Assembly: GCF_018326285.1 (NCBI RefSeq)
Contig: NZ_AP023362.1
Location: forward strand, 2,170,001 to 2,234,000
Length of the DNA stretch: 64,000 nt
From: Mycolicibacterium sp. TY81
GTDB lineage: Bacteria; Actinomycetota; Actinomycetes; Mycobacteriales; Mycobacteriaceae
Reading direction: 5' to 3'
Shown here: positions 44,647 to 54,141 of the stretch, piece after piece
Position numbering within the stretch: position 1 is the stretch's first letter
Layout of the letters: every line of letters starts with the position of its first letter
Notes under the pieces: model-generated
The model's input: the letters and a program-made list of their open reading frames with translations, nothing else
The model's database searches: none
What the model was told of the DNA's origin: nothing
Made by a program: the position numbers and the translations under genes

Positions 44647-45645
44647 ATGAGCGAGACAGTCGCGCCGGTACGAATCGGCATCCTCGGCGCAGCCCGGATC
44701 GCGCCGTTGGCGCTCATCAAACCGGCCAATGGCCGCGGCGACGTCGTCGTGGCCGCGGTCGCAGCCCGCGAGGAAGAGCGGGCCGCCGCATTCGCCACCC
44801 GCCATGGCATCGGTACGGCGTACAGCGCCTACGAGGACCTGATCGCGGATCCCGAGCTGGACGCGGTGTACATCCCACTGCCGAACGGGCTGCACGGCAG
44901 GTGGATTCGGGCTGCCCTCGAGGCAGGTAAACATGTGCTCTGCGAAAAGCCGTTCACCGCCAACGCCGCTGAGGCGGCCGACATCGCCCAACGCGCGGCC
45001 ACTTCCGACCGTGTGGTGATGGAGGCGTTCCACTACCGCTACCACCCGCTGGCGCTGCGCGTCGAGGAGACCATCGCCTCAGGCGAATTGGGGAAGCTGC
45101 AGCACGTCGAGACGGCGATGTGCTTCCCGCTGCCCAAATTCTCCGACATCCGGTACAACTACGCGCTGGCGGGCGGCGCGACGATGGACGCCGGCTGCTA
45201 CGCCATCCACATGGCGCGCATCTTCGGCGGTGGCACTCCCGAGGTCGTATCGGCGCAGGCGAAACTCCGGGACCGGCAGGTCGACCGTGCGATGACCGCC
45301 GAATTGCGTTACCCCGCAGGGCATACCGGACGGATACGTTGCAGCATGTGGTCGACGAGTCTCCTCGAGATGAGCGCTCGGGTCGTCGGGGACCACGGCG
45401 AGTTGCGGGTGTTCAATCCCGTGCTGCCCCAGCTGTACCACCGCCTGACGGTCCGCACCGTGAAAGGCAAACGGGTGGAACGGTTTCCGCGGCGCGCATC
45501 CTATGACTATCAGCTGGACGCCTTCGCCGGTGCGGTCTTGCGTGGTGAACCTGTCAAGACGTCTCCGCAGGACGCGGTCGAGAACATGACCGTCATCGAT
45601 GCCGTGTACCGGGCCGCCGGACTTCCGGTGCGAGAGCCTGCTTGA
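44647..45645 (+). CDS. Gfo/Idh/MocA-family oxidoreductase
   Basis: 332-residue NAD(P)-dependent dehydrogenase. Rossmann start VRIGILGAARIAPLALIKPA, cofactor motif HVLCEKPFTAN (EKP at about residue 100) and substrate-side MEAFHYRYHPLALRVEE, then GGATMDAGCYAIHMARIFGG. The ATG at 44647 lies 7 bp after the sdaA stop; an ATG at 44623 inside sdaA is in frame but less likely. Related proteins act on sugars, inositols or dihydrodiols; substrate unknown. Its last 53 bp overlap the 3' end of the convergent membrane protein gene. Confidence 0.87.
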   Translation: MSETVAPVRIGILGAARIAPLALIKPANGRGDVVVAAVAAREEERAAAFATRHGIGTAYSAYEDLIADPELDAVYIPLPNGLHGRWIRAALEAGKHVLCEKPFTANAAEAADIAQRAATSDRVVMEAFHYRYHPLALRVEETIASGELGKLQHVETAMCFPLPKFSDIRYNYALAGGATMDAGCYAIHMARIFGGGTPEVVSAQAKLRDRQVDRAMTAELRYPAGHTGRIRCSMWSTSLLEMSARVVGDHGELRVFNPVLPQLYHRLTVRTVKGKRVERFPRRASYDYQLDAFAGAVLRGEPVKTSPQDAVENMTVIDAVYRAAGLPVREPA

Positions 45646-46276
45646 AGCGGCGGACCATGAGGGCCACCACGGCGCCGATGGCCAGGACGACGACCGAACC
45701 GACGGCGTTGACCAGGCCGTTGGCGACGTCGAACGGGAACGTGAAGATGATGCCGAGCAGGACGGCCACCTGAATCAGCAGGCCGACGCCGACGACGGCG
45801 CTCAGTCGGACGTGCAACGCCAATAACGCGGTGGTCGGAGTGTGCTCGGTGGTGGCCGGCATGAATCGGGCCGCGACGAACTGCGTCATGGGCTTGCCGA
45901 GCAGGCAGCTGGCGAGGAACACCGCCGCCGCCACACCGCCGACGAGCGTCTGCCCAGCCAGCACGAGCCGGGGATCGGTCGTCACCAGGGCGACGGCCAG
46001 GGTGAGCCCGAACATCAGCATGAGGTACCCGGAGTAGGGATCGAGCCGACGAACCCGCACGAGCCCGTACGCGACCGGGACACCGGCGACGACCGTCGCG
46101 GCCAGGAGCGCGAAGTACTCGGAATGCCCGGTGGCGCGGAGGCCGTAGAAGGCGACCAGCGGCGTGCCGATCTCGAGGACGGTCCGGACGATCGCGCGGC
46201 GTTTGGCGGCGGATCGGGCGGCATCCGGGCGGTCGACCGGCTCCGGTTCGATGGTGTCGATCGACATGGCGGTCAT
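45593..46276 (-). CDS. VC0807-like membrane protein
   Basis: 227 residues with about six membrane helices (VLEIGTPLVAFYGLRA, YFALLAATVVAGVPVAYGLVRV, GYLMLMFGLTLAVALV, LVLAGQTLVGGVAAAVFLASCLL, VVGVGLLIQVAVLLGIIFTF, AVGSVVVLAIGAVVALMV). It is like the VC0807/intracellular-septation-type proteins of unknown function. GGAAGGA precedes the ATG at 46276. The gene ends inside the 3' end of the opposing Gfo/Idh/MocA gene (53-bp convergent overlap). Confidence 0.72.
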   Translation of the reverse strand: MTAMSIDTIEPEPVDRPDAARSAAKRRAIVRTVLEIGTPLVAFYGLRATGHSEYFALLAATVVAGVPVAYGLVRVRRLDPYSGYLMLMFGLTLAVALVTTDPRLVLAGQTLVGGVAAAVFLASCLLGKPMTQFVAARFMPATTEHTPTTALLALHVRLSAVVGVGLLIQVAVLLGIIFTFPFDVANGLVNAVGSVVVLAIGAVVALMVRRFKQALAPEVRRPGTRHR

Positions 46277-46509
46277 GGAGATGTCCTTCCCGGACGAGTC
46301 GGTGGCGTCGCCGTGCAGCGATGCCTACAGCGTCTCGCTCGGGCGGTCCCGGGTCTGTCGGGCGACCGGTTGATGAGGGGGAGGAAACCGATGTCCACCG
46401 ATCGGCGGAGCCGCTGGCGGCGCGTACCTCCGAGGCACGCCAAAAGCCCACGTCAACCGGACTGTCCGCGCTAGTGTCGTCTCGACGTCACTCCCGTAAG
46501 GAGACAGCC

Positions 46510-47001
46510 ATGGGTAGCTATCGGACGGTCCTGGTCGGAACTGACGGCTCAGACTCTTCGATGAAGGCAGTTGAGCACGCCGCTACGTTCGCCGCTCAGC
46601 AGGGCGCCAAGCTGGTGATTGCGACCGCCCATTTCCACGAAGTCGAAAAGGGCAGTTGGGCACGAGCGGCCGCACCGGAAAAGGCCAGTGATCGTCGCGC
46701 CGAGGACGTACTCGGCCGTGACGCCGGCTACCGGGTGCACGGCGACGCGCACGTGTACGAAATTCTGCGCGACGCAGGCGAACTCGCGCGTGGCGCGGGC
46801 GCCCAGGACGTGGAAGAGCGGTCGGTCATCGGCGCGCCCGTCGAAGCGCTGACTACGCTGGCGCGCGACGTTGCCGCCGACCTGATCGTCGTCGGCGATG
46901 TCGGCCTGAACACGACCGCAGGACGCCTGTTGGGCTCGGTTCCCGCCGACGTTGCGCGCAAGGCCAAGATCGACATCTTGATCGTGCACACCGTCGACTG
47001 A
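46510..47001 (+). CDS. Universal stress protein
   Basis: 163-residue UspA-fold protein. MGSYRTVLVGTDGSDSSMKAVEHAATFA at the start and the ATP-binding signature G-2X-G-9X-G-S, seen as GDVGLNTTAGRLLGS near residue 136, indicate an ATP-binding type. AAGGAGA lies 6 bp before the ATG. In mycobacteria such proteins are linked to dormancy, hypoxia and stress, but no DosR-type box was evident upstream. A hypothetical gene follows 10 bp later and may be in the same operon. Confidence 0.9.
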   Translation: MGSYRTVLVGTDGSDSSMKAVEHAATFAAQQGAKLVIATAHFHEVEKGSWARAAAPEKASDRRAEDVLGRDAGYRVHGDAHVYEILRDAGELARGAGAQDVEERSVIGAPVEALTTLARDVAADLIVVGDVGLNTTAGRLLGSVPADVARKAKIDILIVHTVD

Positions 47002-47011
47002 CCTTGTGCCG

Positions 47012-47575
47012 ATGTCGACCCACGACTTTGCCACCTACGAGGAATTCGGCCGAAAGTTCTTCGAGGTCGCTGTCACCGCCGATCGCGTTGCCGATGGCTT
47101 CGGCACGATGGCCGGCGACACCTTTGAGCTCGGGCCCTTTCCGGCCGGCCCCGCCGGGATCGCGCGGGTGACGGCGCGGGTCAGCATCGAGCAGCCACAG
47201 GTGACACGCAGAGACGGCGACATGATCGCTTTCGACGTTCGAATTCCCCTCGACATCGATCTGCTCATCGACCTGCGCGTGGACCGGTCCCGGTTCGAGG
47301 TGACCGGCGAGATCGCGTTGATCGCCACGGCTCGCGCTGCCGAGCCGCTGCTGCTGATCATCGATATCCCGAAGCCGGAGCGCAAAGACATCACCGTGAA
47401 CGTGACGTCGCAGACACTGCGCGGTGAGCTGCTGCGGATCGTGGCCGACGTCGACTCGGAGATCAAGCGCGTCATCGCCAAGCAGGTCGGCCGCCGGATC
47501 GAGGCGCCCGAAGCGCAGCAGGCGAAGGTCGTCGACATCGGTAAGCGCATCGCCAGCGCGTGGACCGGCGTCTGA
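47012..47575 (+). CDS. Conserved mycobacterial hypothetical protein
   Basis: 187 residues. No signal peptide or membrane span. The pattern is alternating amphipathic strands (IARVTARVSIEQPQVTRRDGDMIAFDVRIPLDIDLLIDLRVDRSRFEVTGEIALIATARAAEPLLLIIDIP) followed by helices, reminiscent of lipid-binding beta-barrel or SMP-like folds. ATG 47012 is used; an in-frame GTG lies at 47006. It follows the universal stress gene by 10 bp and precedes a DUF1330 gene by 26 bp, so a three-gene transcript is possible. Confidence 0.68.
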   Translation: MSTHDFATYEEFGRKFFEVAVTADRVADGFGTMAGDTFELGPFPAGPAGIARVTARVSIEQPQVTRRDGDMIAFDVRIPLDIDLLIDLRVDRSRFEVTGEIALIATARAAEPLLLIIDIPKPERKDITVNVTSQTLRGELLRIVADVDSEIKRVIAKQVGRRIEAPEAQQAKVVDIGKRIASAWTGV

Positions 47576-47601
47576 CGGCGCCGACGGGGTAGCGTGCCCG
47601 C

Positions 47602-47898
47602 ATGACGGTGTATGCCATTGCGCAGCTTCGGTTTACAGATCGACCCGCGTACGACAGGTATCAGAGTCGGTTCATGGGCGTCTTCGCGCAATACGCGGGG
47701 ACCATCCTCGCGGCAGACGAGGCACCCGCGGTCATCGAAGGCGACTGGGATCGCGAGAAGGTGGTCCTGATGTCGTTCCCCGACGAGTCGTCGTTCCGTG
47801 CATGGGCGAATTCACCTGAGTACCAGGAAATCTCGGTCGATCGCCGGGCCGGATCCGACGCCGTCGTCCTGCTCGTCAAGGGAATCGGTGCGCCGTAG
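47602..47898 (+). CDS. DUF1330 family protein
   Basis: 98-residue dimeric ferredoxin-like-fold protein of the DUF1330 family. MTVYAIAQLRFTDRPAYDRYQSRFMGVFAQYAGTILAADEAPAVIEGDWDREKVVLMSFPDESSFRAWANSPEYQEI matches the usual order of strands and helices, including the SPEYQEI end motif. Function unknown; related proteins are small and often monocistronic. It is convergent with a secreted-protein gene, 46 bp between stops. Confidence 0.88.
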   Translation: MTVYAIAQLRFTDRPAYDRYQSRFMGVFAQYAGTILAADEAPAVIEGDWDREKVVLMSFPDESSFRAWANSPEYQEISVDRRAGSDAVVLLVKGIGAP

Positions 47899-47944
47899 TG
47901 GCGGCGTACCGAACAACCCCGCGGCCGGACGATTCGGCGACCGA

Positions 47945-48445
47945 TCAGACCGGCGCGATGTAGTTGCTGCTGTAGAACTCCTCCGGGACTTGCGAATGCG
48001 CAGACGGTAGGTCCACGGCCAGCCACATGCCGGTGGCGCCGGCCGGGATGGGCGCCTGCAGCGTGATGCTGCCGCTACCGAAGGCGTCGGTGACGAGTGT
48101 GCCGGTGGTGATGCCGCGGTCACCGGACCGGCAACCCAGCACGGCGTGCGGTGCCGGGATCACCCGCACCACGTACCGCGCGTCGTCGGCGCCGTTCGTC
48201 AAGTCGATATGAGCGACCGCGATGCGCCCGTCCGAGGTGATCTCGGCGAAGGGTTTTGCGCTTGCGCGACCCAATTGTGTTGTCACCAGCTGGAAGTCGC
48301 AGGTGTGCAGGTTGGCGAGCAGGAACATTCGATGTGCCGGCGATGCGGACGCCGACGTGGCCACCATCGTCATGGCCGCGCTCAATGCTGCCGAGATGGC
48401 CACGGCTCGCGCGAATTCGCCCCTCACGGTCGCTACGGTTTTCAC
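47945..48445 (-). CDS. Secreted hypothetical protein
   Basis: 166 residues. A signal peptide (MKTVATVRGEFARAVAISAALSAAMTMVATSASASPA) is followed by a beta-rich exported domain with a few cysteines (LHTCDFQLVTTQ; PHAVLGCRSGDRG) and a short C-terminal tail (FYSSNYIAPV). No family recognised. It converges on the DUF1330 gene. The 174 bp upstream up to the TetR stop contain a small GC palindrome (CTACTCCCGGGGTAG) but nothing else clear. Confidence 0.7.
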   Translation of the reverse strand: MKTVATVRGEFARAVAISAALSAAMTMVATSASASPAHRMFLLANLHTCDFQLVTTQLGRASAKPFAEITSDGRIAVAHIDLTNGADDARYVVRVIPAPHAVLGCRSGDRGITTGTLVTDAFGSGSITLQAPIPAGATGMWLAVDLPSAHSQVPEEFYSSNYIAPV

Positions 48446-48619
48446 TGTGAACCTTCTTGCTCGTGCGTGAAATAGATTGGCGCACTACGTGTTCAACAGC
48501 CTATGAAGGTGAGGGGTCAGCTCGGATCGTGCCGTGGTCGGAGATCGGTCGAAGACCTCCTACTCCCGGGGTAGGTATCGGCCGCCACCCACGGCACGAT
48601 GCCGGCGCGTGCGGCGTCA

Positions 48620-49219
48620 CTAGCGCGCCGGGGCAACGCCGTTCAAGACGAAGTCGATGACGTCACCGGCGACGTCGCTTTGCGTCTTGTTTGAACTCAG
48701 GGCGTTGTGCAACAGCGCCGTCATCATGACCGCGCCGAAAATGCTGACCGCATCGGTGTGCGGATCCGCGACACGCTTCAAGGTGCCGTCCGCGGCGCCG
48801 GCCTCGAGCACGCGGGAAATGGGTTCGTAGAACGCATGCTGGACCGCCGAAGCGAGGTCGGGGAGTCGGATGGCGCGGCCCAGGTCACCGACCAGTGCCA
48901 TGCTCGTCCCCGGCCGATTCATGGTGTGCGCGACCTGCGCGGTGATGACGGCAATGAGCCGCTCCCGCCCGCTTCCCGTGGAATCGGCGGCTGCGGCAAC
49001 GTCACGAGCCAGGTCGCCCAGTGAATCCCGCAGCAGGAAGCCGAGGATGTCGTCCTTGCCGGTGAAGTAGTAGTACAGCGTGGCTTTCGGGACACCGGAC
49101 GCGGCGGCGATCTCTTCGATCTTCGTGTTTTCCAGGCCCTTGGCGGCGATCAGGTCGGCCGCGGCATAGAGCTTGCTCGCCACTGCCGCGGGCACTGCGC
49201 GTCCGGTCTGTTCAACCAC
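48620..49219 (-). CDS. TetR-family regulator
   Basis: 199-residue TetR protein from a GTG start at 49219. HTH at about residues 16-60 (KLYAAADLIAAKGLENTKIEEIAAASGVPKATLYYYFTGKDDILGFLLRDSL). The start is chosen because the earlier in-frame region is promoter DNA and the family begins near VVEQTGRAVP. It is divergent from a flavoprotein dehydrogenase across 120 bp that contains a near-palindrome around 49300-49321, implying control of that gene. Confidence 0.85.
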   Translation of the reverse strand: MVEQTGRAVPAAVASKLYAAADLIAAKGLENTKIEEIAAASGVPKATLYYYFTGKDDILGFLLRDSLGDLARDVAAAADSTGSGRERLIAVITAQVAHTMNRPGTSMALVGDLGRAIRLPDLASAVQHAFYEPISRVLEAGAADGTLKRVADPHTDAVSIFGAVMMTALLHNALSSNKTQSDVAGDVIDFVLNGVAPAR

Positions 49220-49299
49220 GAGTCGAAGTGTACGAGGGAGCGATCCGCGGGACCTCGCGAAGGTGGAACCGACATCCAAACTGATATGTTGTACTCAGA

Positions 49300-49321
49300 G
49301 TCTAAACTGTGAGTTCTAGAC
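49300..49321. promoter_or_regulatory. Operator-like near-palindrome upstream of the flavoprotein
   Basis: GTCTA (49300-49304) and TAGAC (49317-49321) are outer arms, with ACT and AGT as inner arms offset by one base. The sequence lies 18 bp before the flavoprotein ATG, and TCGGAAGG follows as the ribosome site. The position fits a TetR operator. Confidence 0.4.
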
Positions 49322-49339
49322 CTGTCGGAAGGGATCACC

Positions 49340-50941
49340 ATGAGCAGCGTCACCGCAGACGTCGTTGTGGTCGGCTACGGAGCCGCGGGCGCGTGCGCTG
49401 CGCTCGAAGCGCGGGCTCAGGGAGCGGACGTCCTCGCCATCGATCGTTTCAACGGGGGCGGCGCCACGCAGGTGTCCGGCGGGATCATCTACGCAGGCGG
49501 TGGCACGTGGGTCCAGCAACAGGCCGGCATCGATGACACTGCCGATGCGATGTACGAATACCTCCACGCCGAAGTCGGCGACTCGGTGCGGCCGGAAACA
49601 CTGCGGCGGTTCGTCGACGGTAGCCCCGCGATGATCGACTGGCTCACCGCACACGGCGTGCCGTTCGAGGCCTCGGTATGTCCCTACAAGACGTCCTACC
49701 CCAACAACAAGTACTACCTCTACTACTCGGGTAGCGAGAACTCCGGGCACTTTCGTGCGCTCACGCCGCCGGTGCAGCGCGGCCACCGGGCCAAGGGTGC
49801 AGGCGCGTCGGGCAAAAAGATCTATCAGCCGCTGGCGGCGTCAGCGCGTCGGGCGGGCGTGCGCACGATGTTCCACACGCGAGCCGAGTCACTTCTGACC
49901 GATGCCGCGGGCCGGGTCGTGGGGGTCCGGACCAGCACCCTGGCGCAGGCTCCGGCGTGGGTGCAGCGTCGCTACGCGACATACGCCGCGCTGTCCGTGA
50001 AACCCGGTATCTATTACCCGCCGCTGCGCGCGGCGATGGACCGGCGGCTGGCCGCCCTCGAACGTCGCTACGCCCGAACGGTCGACGTATATGCGCGTAA
50101 AGGGGTAATCCTCTGCGCCGGTGGATATATCGCCAATCGCGAGTTGATCCAGCAGTACGCTCCGGACTATCGCGATGGCCTGCAGCTCGGGACAAGCGCA
50201 GACGACGGCAGCGGCATGCGGTTGGCTGTCGACGTCGGTGCGGCCGTGGATCGGCTGGACAACGTATCAGCGTGGCGGTTCATCACGCCGCCCAGTGCGA
50301 TGCTCGGCGGCCTTGTCGTCGACGAACACGGACAGCGCTTCATCGACGAAACCCGTTACGGCGCAGCCATCGGCAACGCGATGGTGCAAGGCCACAATGG
50401 GCGGGGCTGGATCCTGGCCGACCGGACGCTGCTCGAGCAGGCGCGCGAACAGCTTCCGCAGCAGGCGATCTGGTTCCAGCGCCTGCAGATGGAGGCGATG
50501 CTGCGGACCGATCGCGTGGAGGCGGCCACCATCGAAGCTGTCGCCGCCAAGGCGGGCGTCGACCCGGTTGGACTGTGCCGGACAGTCGCTGAGCACAACG
50601 AGGCCGCGGCAGCGGGGCGCCCGGATCCGATGGGCAAGCCGGCCGAATACGTGCACCCCATCGAACAGGGTCCGTACTCGCTGATCGCGATCTCGATCAA
50701 GCGCAGCCTGATCAATCCGTGCCCGATGTTCACCCTCGGCGGCCTCATCGTCGACGAAGACACCGGTGCCGTGAAAACTGCTGAGGGACAATCGATCGAC
50801 GGCCTCTTCGCGGCAGGACGCACGGCTATCGGCATCTGTGCCAACTCCTACGTGAGTGGGCTGTCGCTCGCCGACTGTGTGTTCTCCGGACGGCGTGCCG
50901 CGCAGCACGCCGTCCGACGCGGTTCGGTCAGCGCTCGCTGA
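49340..50941 (+). CDS. FAD-dependent dehydrogenase, FrdA/3-ketosteroid-dehydrogenase-like
   Basis: 533-residue flavoprotein of the fumarate reductase/succinate dehydrogenase/3-ketosteroid-delta1-dehydrogenase superfamily. The dinucleotide motif is [21 protein letters not shown] near residue 8, followed by [19 protein letters not shown]. The C-terminal [55 protein letters not shown] is the usual FAD-binding end. A repetitive basic stretch sits in the substrate domain. It is divergent from its probable TetR regulator. Substrate is likely a steroid-like or enone compound, but no other steroid genes are nearby. Its 3' end overlaps the mmpL fragment by 14 bp. Confidence 0.86.
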   Translation: MSSVTADVVVVGYGAAGACAALEARAQGADVLAIDRFNGGGATQVSGGIIYAGGGTWVQQQAGIDDTADAMYEYLHAEVGDSVRPETLRRFVDGSPAMIDWLTAHGVPFEASVCPYKTSYPNNKYYLYYSGSENSGHFRALTPPVQRGHRAKGAGASGKKIYQPLAASARRAGVRTMFHTRAESLLTDAAGRVVGVRTSTLAQAPAWVQRRYATYAALSVKPGIYYPPLRAAMDRRLAALERRYARTVDVYARKGVILCAGGYIANRELIQQYAPDYRDGLQLGTSADDGSGMRLAVDVGAAVDRLDNVSAWRFITPPSAMLGGLVVDEHGQRFIDETRYGAAIGNAMVQGHNGRGWILADRTLLEQAREQLPQQAIWFQRLQMEAMLRTDRVEAATIEAVAAKAGVDPVGLCRTVAEHNEAAAAGRPDPMGKPAEYVHPIEQGPYSLIAISIKRSLINPCPMFTLGGLIVDEDTGAVKTAEGQSIDGLFAAGRTAIGICANSYVSGLSLADCVFSGRRAAQHAVRRGSVSAR

Positions 50942-51689
50942 GCGACAGGTCGTCGTCGTCGAACTTCTGCGGCGACGGCCACGGGGCGGGGACCGGGCGC
51001 TGGCGCACGATCTGCGGCCACCAGAACCACTTGCCCAGCAGTGCGGCGATCGACGGTGTCATGAACGATCGCACCACCAACGTGTCGAACAGCAGACCCA
51101 GACCGATGGTCGTACCGATCTGCCCGAGGATCACGAGGGGGCTGAAGATGAACGCCGCCATCGTTGCGGAGAACACCAGACCGGCTGCTGTGACGACGCT
51201 GCCGGTGCCACCCATCGACCGGATGATGCCGGTGTTGAGGCCGGCATGCATCTCCTCTTTGAACCGGGACACCAGCAGCAGGTTGTAGTCCGCGCCGACG
51301 GCCAACAGCAGGATGATCGCGAGCGGCACCACGACCCAGTACAGATGGATGCCGAAGATGTACTGCCACACCAGGACCGACAATCCGATCGAGGCGCCGA
51401 GGGACAGCACGACGGTACCGACGATGACGGCCGCGGCCACGATGCTGCGGGTCACGATCACCATGATCAGCAGGATGAGCGCGACTGCCGCCAGCGCGGA
51501 GATCAACAGGTCGTACTTGGTGCCCTCTTGGATGTCCTTGTTGGTGGAGCCGATACCGGCGATGTAGATCTTGGCATCCGACATCGGTGTCGCCTTGAGG
51601 GCGTCGAACACCGCGTCCTTGATCGCGTTGATGTGCGGGATGGCCTCGGGGTTGTGGTGCGTCAGATTGTGACGTTCAACGAGAACCAA
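50928..51689 (-). pseudogene. 3' fragment of an mmpL transporter gene
   Basis: About 250 residues matching only the C-terminal end of MmpL/RND lipid transporters. [34 protein letters not shown] is followed by the membrane helices [93 protein letters not shown] and [28 protein letters not shown], then a cytoplasmic tail. The first roughly 700 residues are missing, and the frame ends upstream near 51665-51690, where the truncated GGDEF-EAL gene begins in the opposite direction. The fragment is too short to be a functional transporter. Confidence 0.82.
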
Positions 51690-53084
51690 CGCCTACGGGC
51701 CGCCGCGCGAGAACTCTTGGAGCAGGACCGGGTGACCGGCCTCGACAACGCGATCTCGTTGCGCGACCGACTGTCTTCCTTGCTGTCCCGGACCGGCCAT
51801 GCCGCCGAAGGCGTTTCGGTTGCGCGTCTCGATATGGACGAGTTGGCGTTGGTGACCGCGGCCTATGGCCGTGGTGCGGGAGACGACCTGCTGAACCTGG
51901 CCGCCGGCCGTATCCGATCGAGCGTCGGCCTCGACGATGTCATCGCACGGCTGGACAGCGGGCAGTTCGCGGTACTCATGGACGGCGGTGTCGAGCGCGG
52001 CCGGGCCGTGGCAGACCGCCTGGTCCAGGCATTCGCCGACCCGTTCATCATCGACGGGCACGACCTGCTGATCCGACCGAGCGTCGGCCTGGCGGTGGCC
52101 ACCGAGGGCGAAGCCGACCTGACTGCCGACGATCTGCTCGCGCGAGCGGCGGCGGCCGTTCAAATCGCCAAGAACTCGCACCTGCGAAGTGCGTACATCC
52201 ACGGCAGGGACAGCGACATTGACGACGACGCTGCGACGACAACGCGCACCGCGGCCTTGGGAGCACGGCCGACCGAGACGGTCCGGCTGCTGGGCCAGCT
52301 ACGCCAGGCGATCGACAGTGAGGCACTCTGCCTGTATTACCAACCGAAGTTCGACCTGATCTCGGGCGCCATGATGGGCGTGGAAGCCCTATTGCGTTGG
52401 CCCCATGCCGAACTCGGCCTGCTGGCCCCCGACCGCTTCTTGCCGTTGGTGCGTTCGCATGGCCTGACCACCTTGGTGAACGATCTGGTGATCGAGCGGG
52501 CGCTTGACGACGTTGCCCGCTGGCGCGGTGAGGGACTGGCTGTTCCCGTGGCAGTCAACGTATTCGCCAATTGCCTCACTGACATCGCCTTGCCCCGGCG
52601 GATCGCCAAGGCGCTGGAAGAACGCCGGATCTCTGCGGCCGACCTGACGCTGGAGATCACCGAGGACTTCATGCTGAGCAAGCTGGGACGCGTTCAGTAC
52701 GTCTTGAACGGGTTGCGCCACACCGGAGTACGGGTCGCGATCGATGATTTCGGCAGCGGCTATTCAACGTTGAGTTACCTGCGCGACCTTCCGGTGGACG
52801 AAGTCAAGCTCGACCGGCAGTTCGTCGCATCTGTCCTCAAGGACGATCGTGCCGCCGAAATCGTCCGCTCCATCATTTCGCTGGCCCATCATCTGGGTGC
52901 CCGCGTCGTCGCTGAGGGCGTGGAAGACGGCGAAACTGCCGCTCGGCTCAAGCAATTCAAGTGCGACGTTGTGCAGGGCTATCTCTACAGCACGCCCATC
53001 GCCGCTGATCGCGTGCCCGCCTGGCTTCGTGAACGGCGAGACTTTCCGCCGAGCATTCCGCGGCCCGTCGCAGCGAGCATCTAG
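51669..53084 (+). CDS. GGDEF-EAL protein, probably 5'-truncated
   Basis: About 470 residues, start uncertain (GTG 51669 is the first plausible codon after the break). A degenerate GGDEF domain runs from [21 protein letters not shown] to about residue 185. The signature is [10 protein letters not shown] instead of GGDEF, so cyclase activity is unlikely. An EAL domain follows with [11 protein letters not shown] (E239), a [17 protein letters not shown] loop, KLDRQFV and EGVED. It therefore probably hydrolyses cyclic di-GMP or binds it. Family members usually have N-terminal sensor domains; none remains, because the sequence upstream belongs to the mmpL fragment. Confidence 0.75.
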   Translation: MTFNENQRLRAAARELLEQDRVTGLDNAISLRDRLSSLLSRTGHAAEGVSVARLDMDELALVTAAYGRGAGDDLLNLAAGRIRSSVGLDDVIARLDSGQFAVLMDGGVERGRAVADRLVQAFADPFIIDGHDLLIRPSVGLAVATEGEADLTADDLLARAAAAVQIAKNSHLRSAYIHGRDSDIDDDAATTTRTAALGARPTETVRLLGQLRQAIDSEALCLYYQPKFDLISGAMMGVEALLRWPHAELGLLAPDRFLPLVRSHGLTTLVNDLVIERALDDVARWRGEGLAVPVAVNVFANCLTDIALPRRIAKALEERRISAADLTLEITEDFMLSKLGRVQYVLNGLRHTGVRVAIDDFGSGYSTLSYLRDLPVDEVKLDRQFVASVLKDDRAAEIVRSIISLAHHLGARVVAEGVEDGETAARLKQFKCDVVQGYLYSTPIAADRVPAWLRERRDFPPSIPRPVAASI

Positions 53085-53172
53085 CGGGCCGAGTTCTGTG
53101 ACCCGCGTTCTCGGAAATTGTGCGGATCTATGGGCGCACCGAGAGCGAGTAAGCGCTGAGAGTCTGCACCAA

Positions 53173-54003
53173 TCATCGGGCCATGAGCGGCGCGAGCCAC
53201 GCGAGTTCGTCTTGCATCAGTGGGTTCCAGAACGCGGGGGCGTGACCGCCGGGTGAGAGACCGCCTGCGGCGCCGTTCGGCAATTGAGCGATGAAAGCTC
53301 TGGTTGCGGCAGCGAACCCGTCGCTCTCACCGCAGTCGATCCGGATCGGAATCGAGGCCAACGAGCGCTGTCCCCATACCGAGTTCGCGGCATAGTCTTC
53401 CGGGCCGTCGAAGGCTCCCTCCGGCACCGTTTCAGGCGAGGTCCACAGTGCTGGGCTGACAGCGCAGATCGCCGCCGTCCGGGCGCGACCCAACCGGGCG
53501 CCCAAGAGAAGTGCGCCGTACCCGCCCATTGACCAGCCCAGGAACCCCACCCGCGACGTATCCAGGCCCTGCCCGGCCAGCATCGGTATCAGCTCATTGA
53601 GCACCATGGCTCCCGGGTCGTCTCCGTTGGCCCGCTTGTGCCAAAAGTTGTCGCCGCCGTCGACGCCGACGACTGCAAACGGCGGCAATCCTGCCTTCAC
53701 AATCTCATCCAGGCGGTCCGGAAAGTCTGCCGACATGGTCTCGTCGAGATTGCTGCCCCTGCCGTGCAACGCGATGACAGGGCGAAGCGGCCCACCACGG
53801 CCGGGTGGCCGTGCGATGGCCCACCTGGTTGACACGCCGCCCCGCGCCTCGGAGAGGAAAGTATTGGCTCCGCTCGTTGCGGGGGCCGGATGTGCGGTGG
53901 CACGGGGCCGGCGAACAGTCGTGCCCAGTACATACGCGCCGACGGCTCCGGCGCCGGCGATGGCGCCGCAACCGATGAAGGCGCGCCGGGTCAGCTGGGC
54001 CAT
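53173..54003 (-). CDS. Exported esterase-family alpha/beta hydrolase
   Basis: 276 residues. A twin-arginine signal (LTRRAFIGCGAIAGAGAVGAYVL) is followed by an esterase D/mycolyltransferase-like fold. VIALHGRGSNLDE forms the oxyanion strand and GFLGWSMGGYGALLLG the nucleophile elbow (GWSMG). IRIDCGESDGF supplies the acid and GGHAPAFWNPLMQ the catalytic histidine. Export of a folded protein by Tat suggests action at the cell envelope. Substrate unknown. The intergenic regions on either side show no clear regulatory element. Confidence 0.82.
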   Translation of the reverse strand: MAQLTRRAFIGCGAIAGAGAVGAYVLGTTVRRPRATAHPAPATSGANTFLSEARGGVSTRWAIARPPGRGGPLRPVIALHGRGSNLDETMSADFPDRLDEIVKAGLPPFAVVGVDGGDNFWHKRANGDDPGAMVLNELIPMLAGQGLDTSRVGFLGWSMGGYGALLLGARLGRARTAAICAVSPALWTSPETVPEGAFDGPEDYAANSVWGQRSLASIPIRIDCGESDGFAAATRAFIAQLPNGAAGGLSPGGHAPAFWNPLMQDELAWLAPLMAR

Positions 54004-54141
54004 GGCGCCATCATGCCATCAACCCGGCGCAGCAGGCGTGGCGATTTGCCCAGAGCTGCGTAGCGACGCAAATGGAGTTCGATGATGTCGAAATGACCAT
54101 CTGACGCGGGAAGTTTTCGCGTCTGCGGTAACTTTGGACCG

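Noticed and set aside
48537..48600. Small GC palindromes near CTACTCCCGGGGTAG as a terminator or regulatory site
   Set aside because: Short and without correct placement relative to gene ends; not distinguishable from chance in this GC-rich DNA.
50856..51690. N-terminal extension of the GGDEF-EAL frame through the mmpL region
   Set aside because: This stretch is the antisense of the mmpL fragment and encodes low-complexity Asp/Gln/Arg-rich peptide, not a sensor domain.
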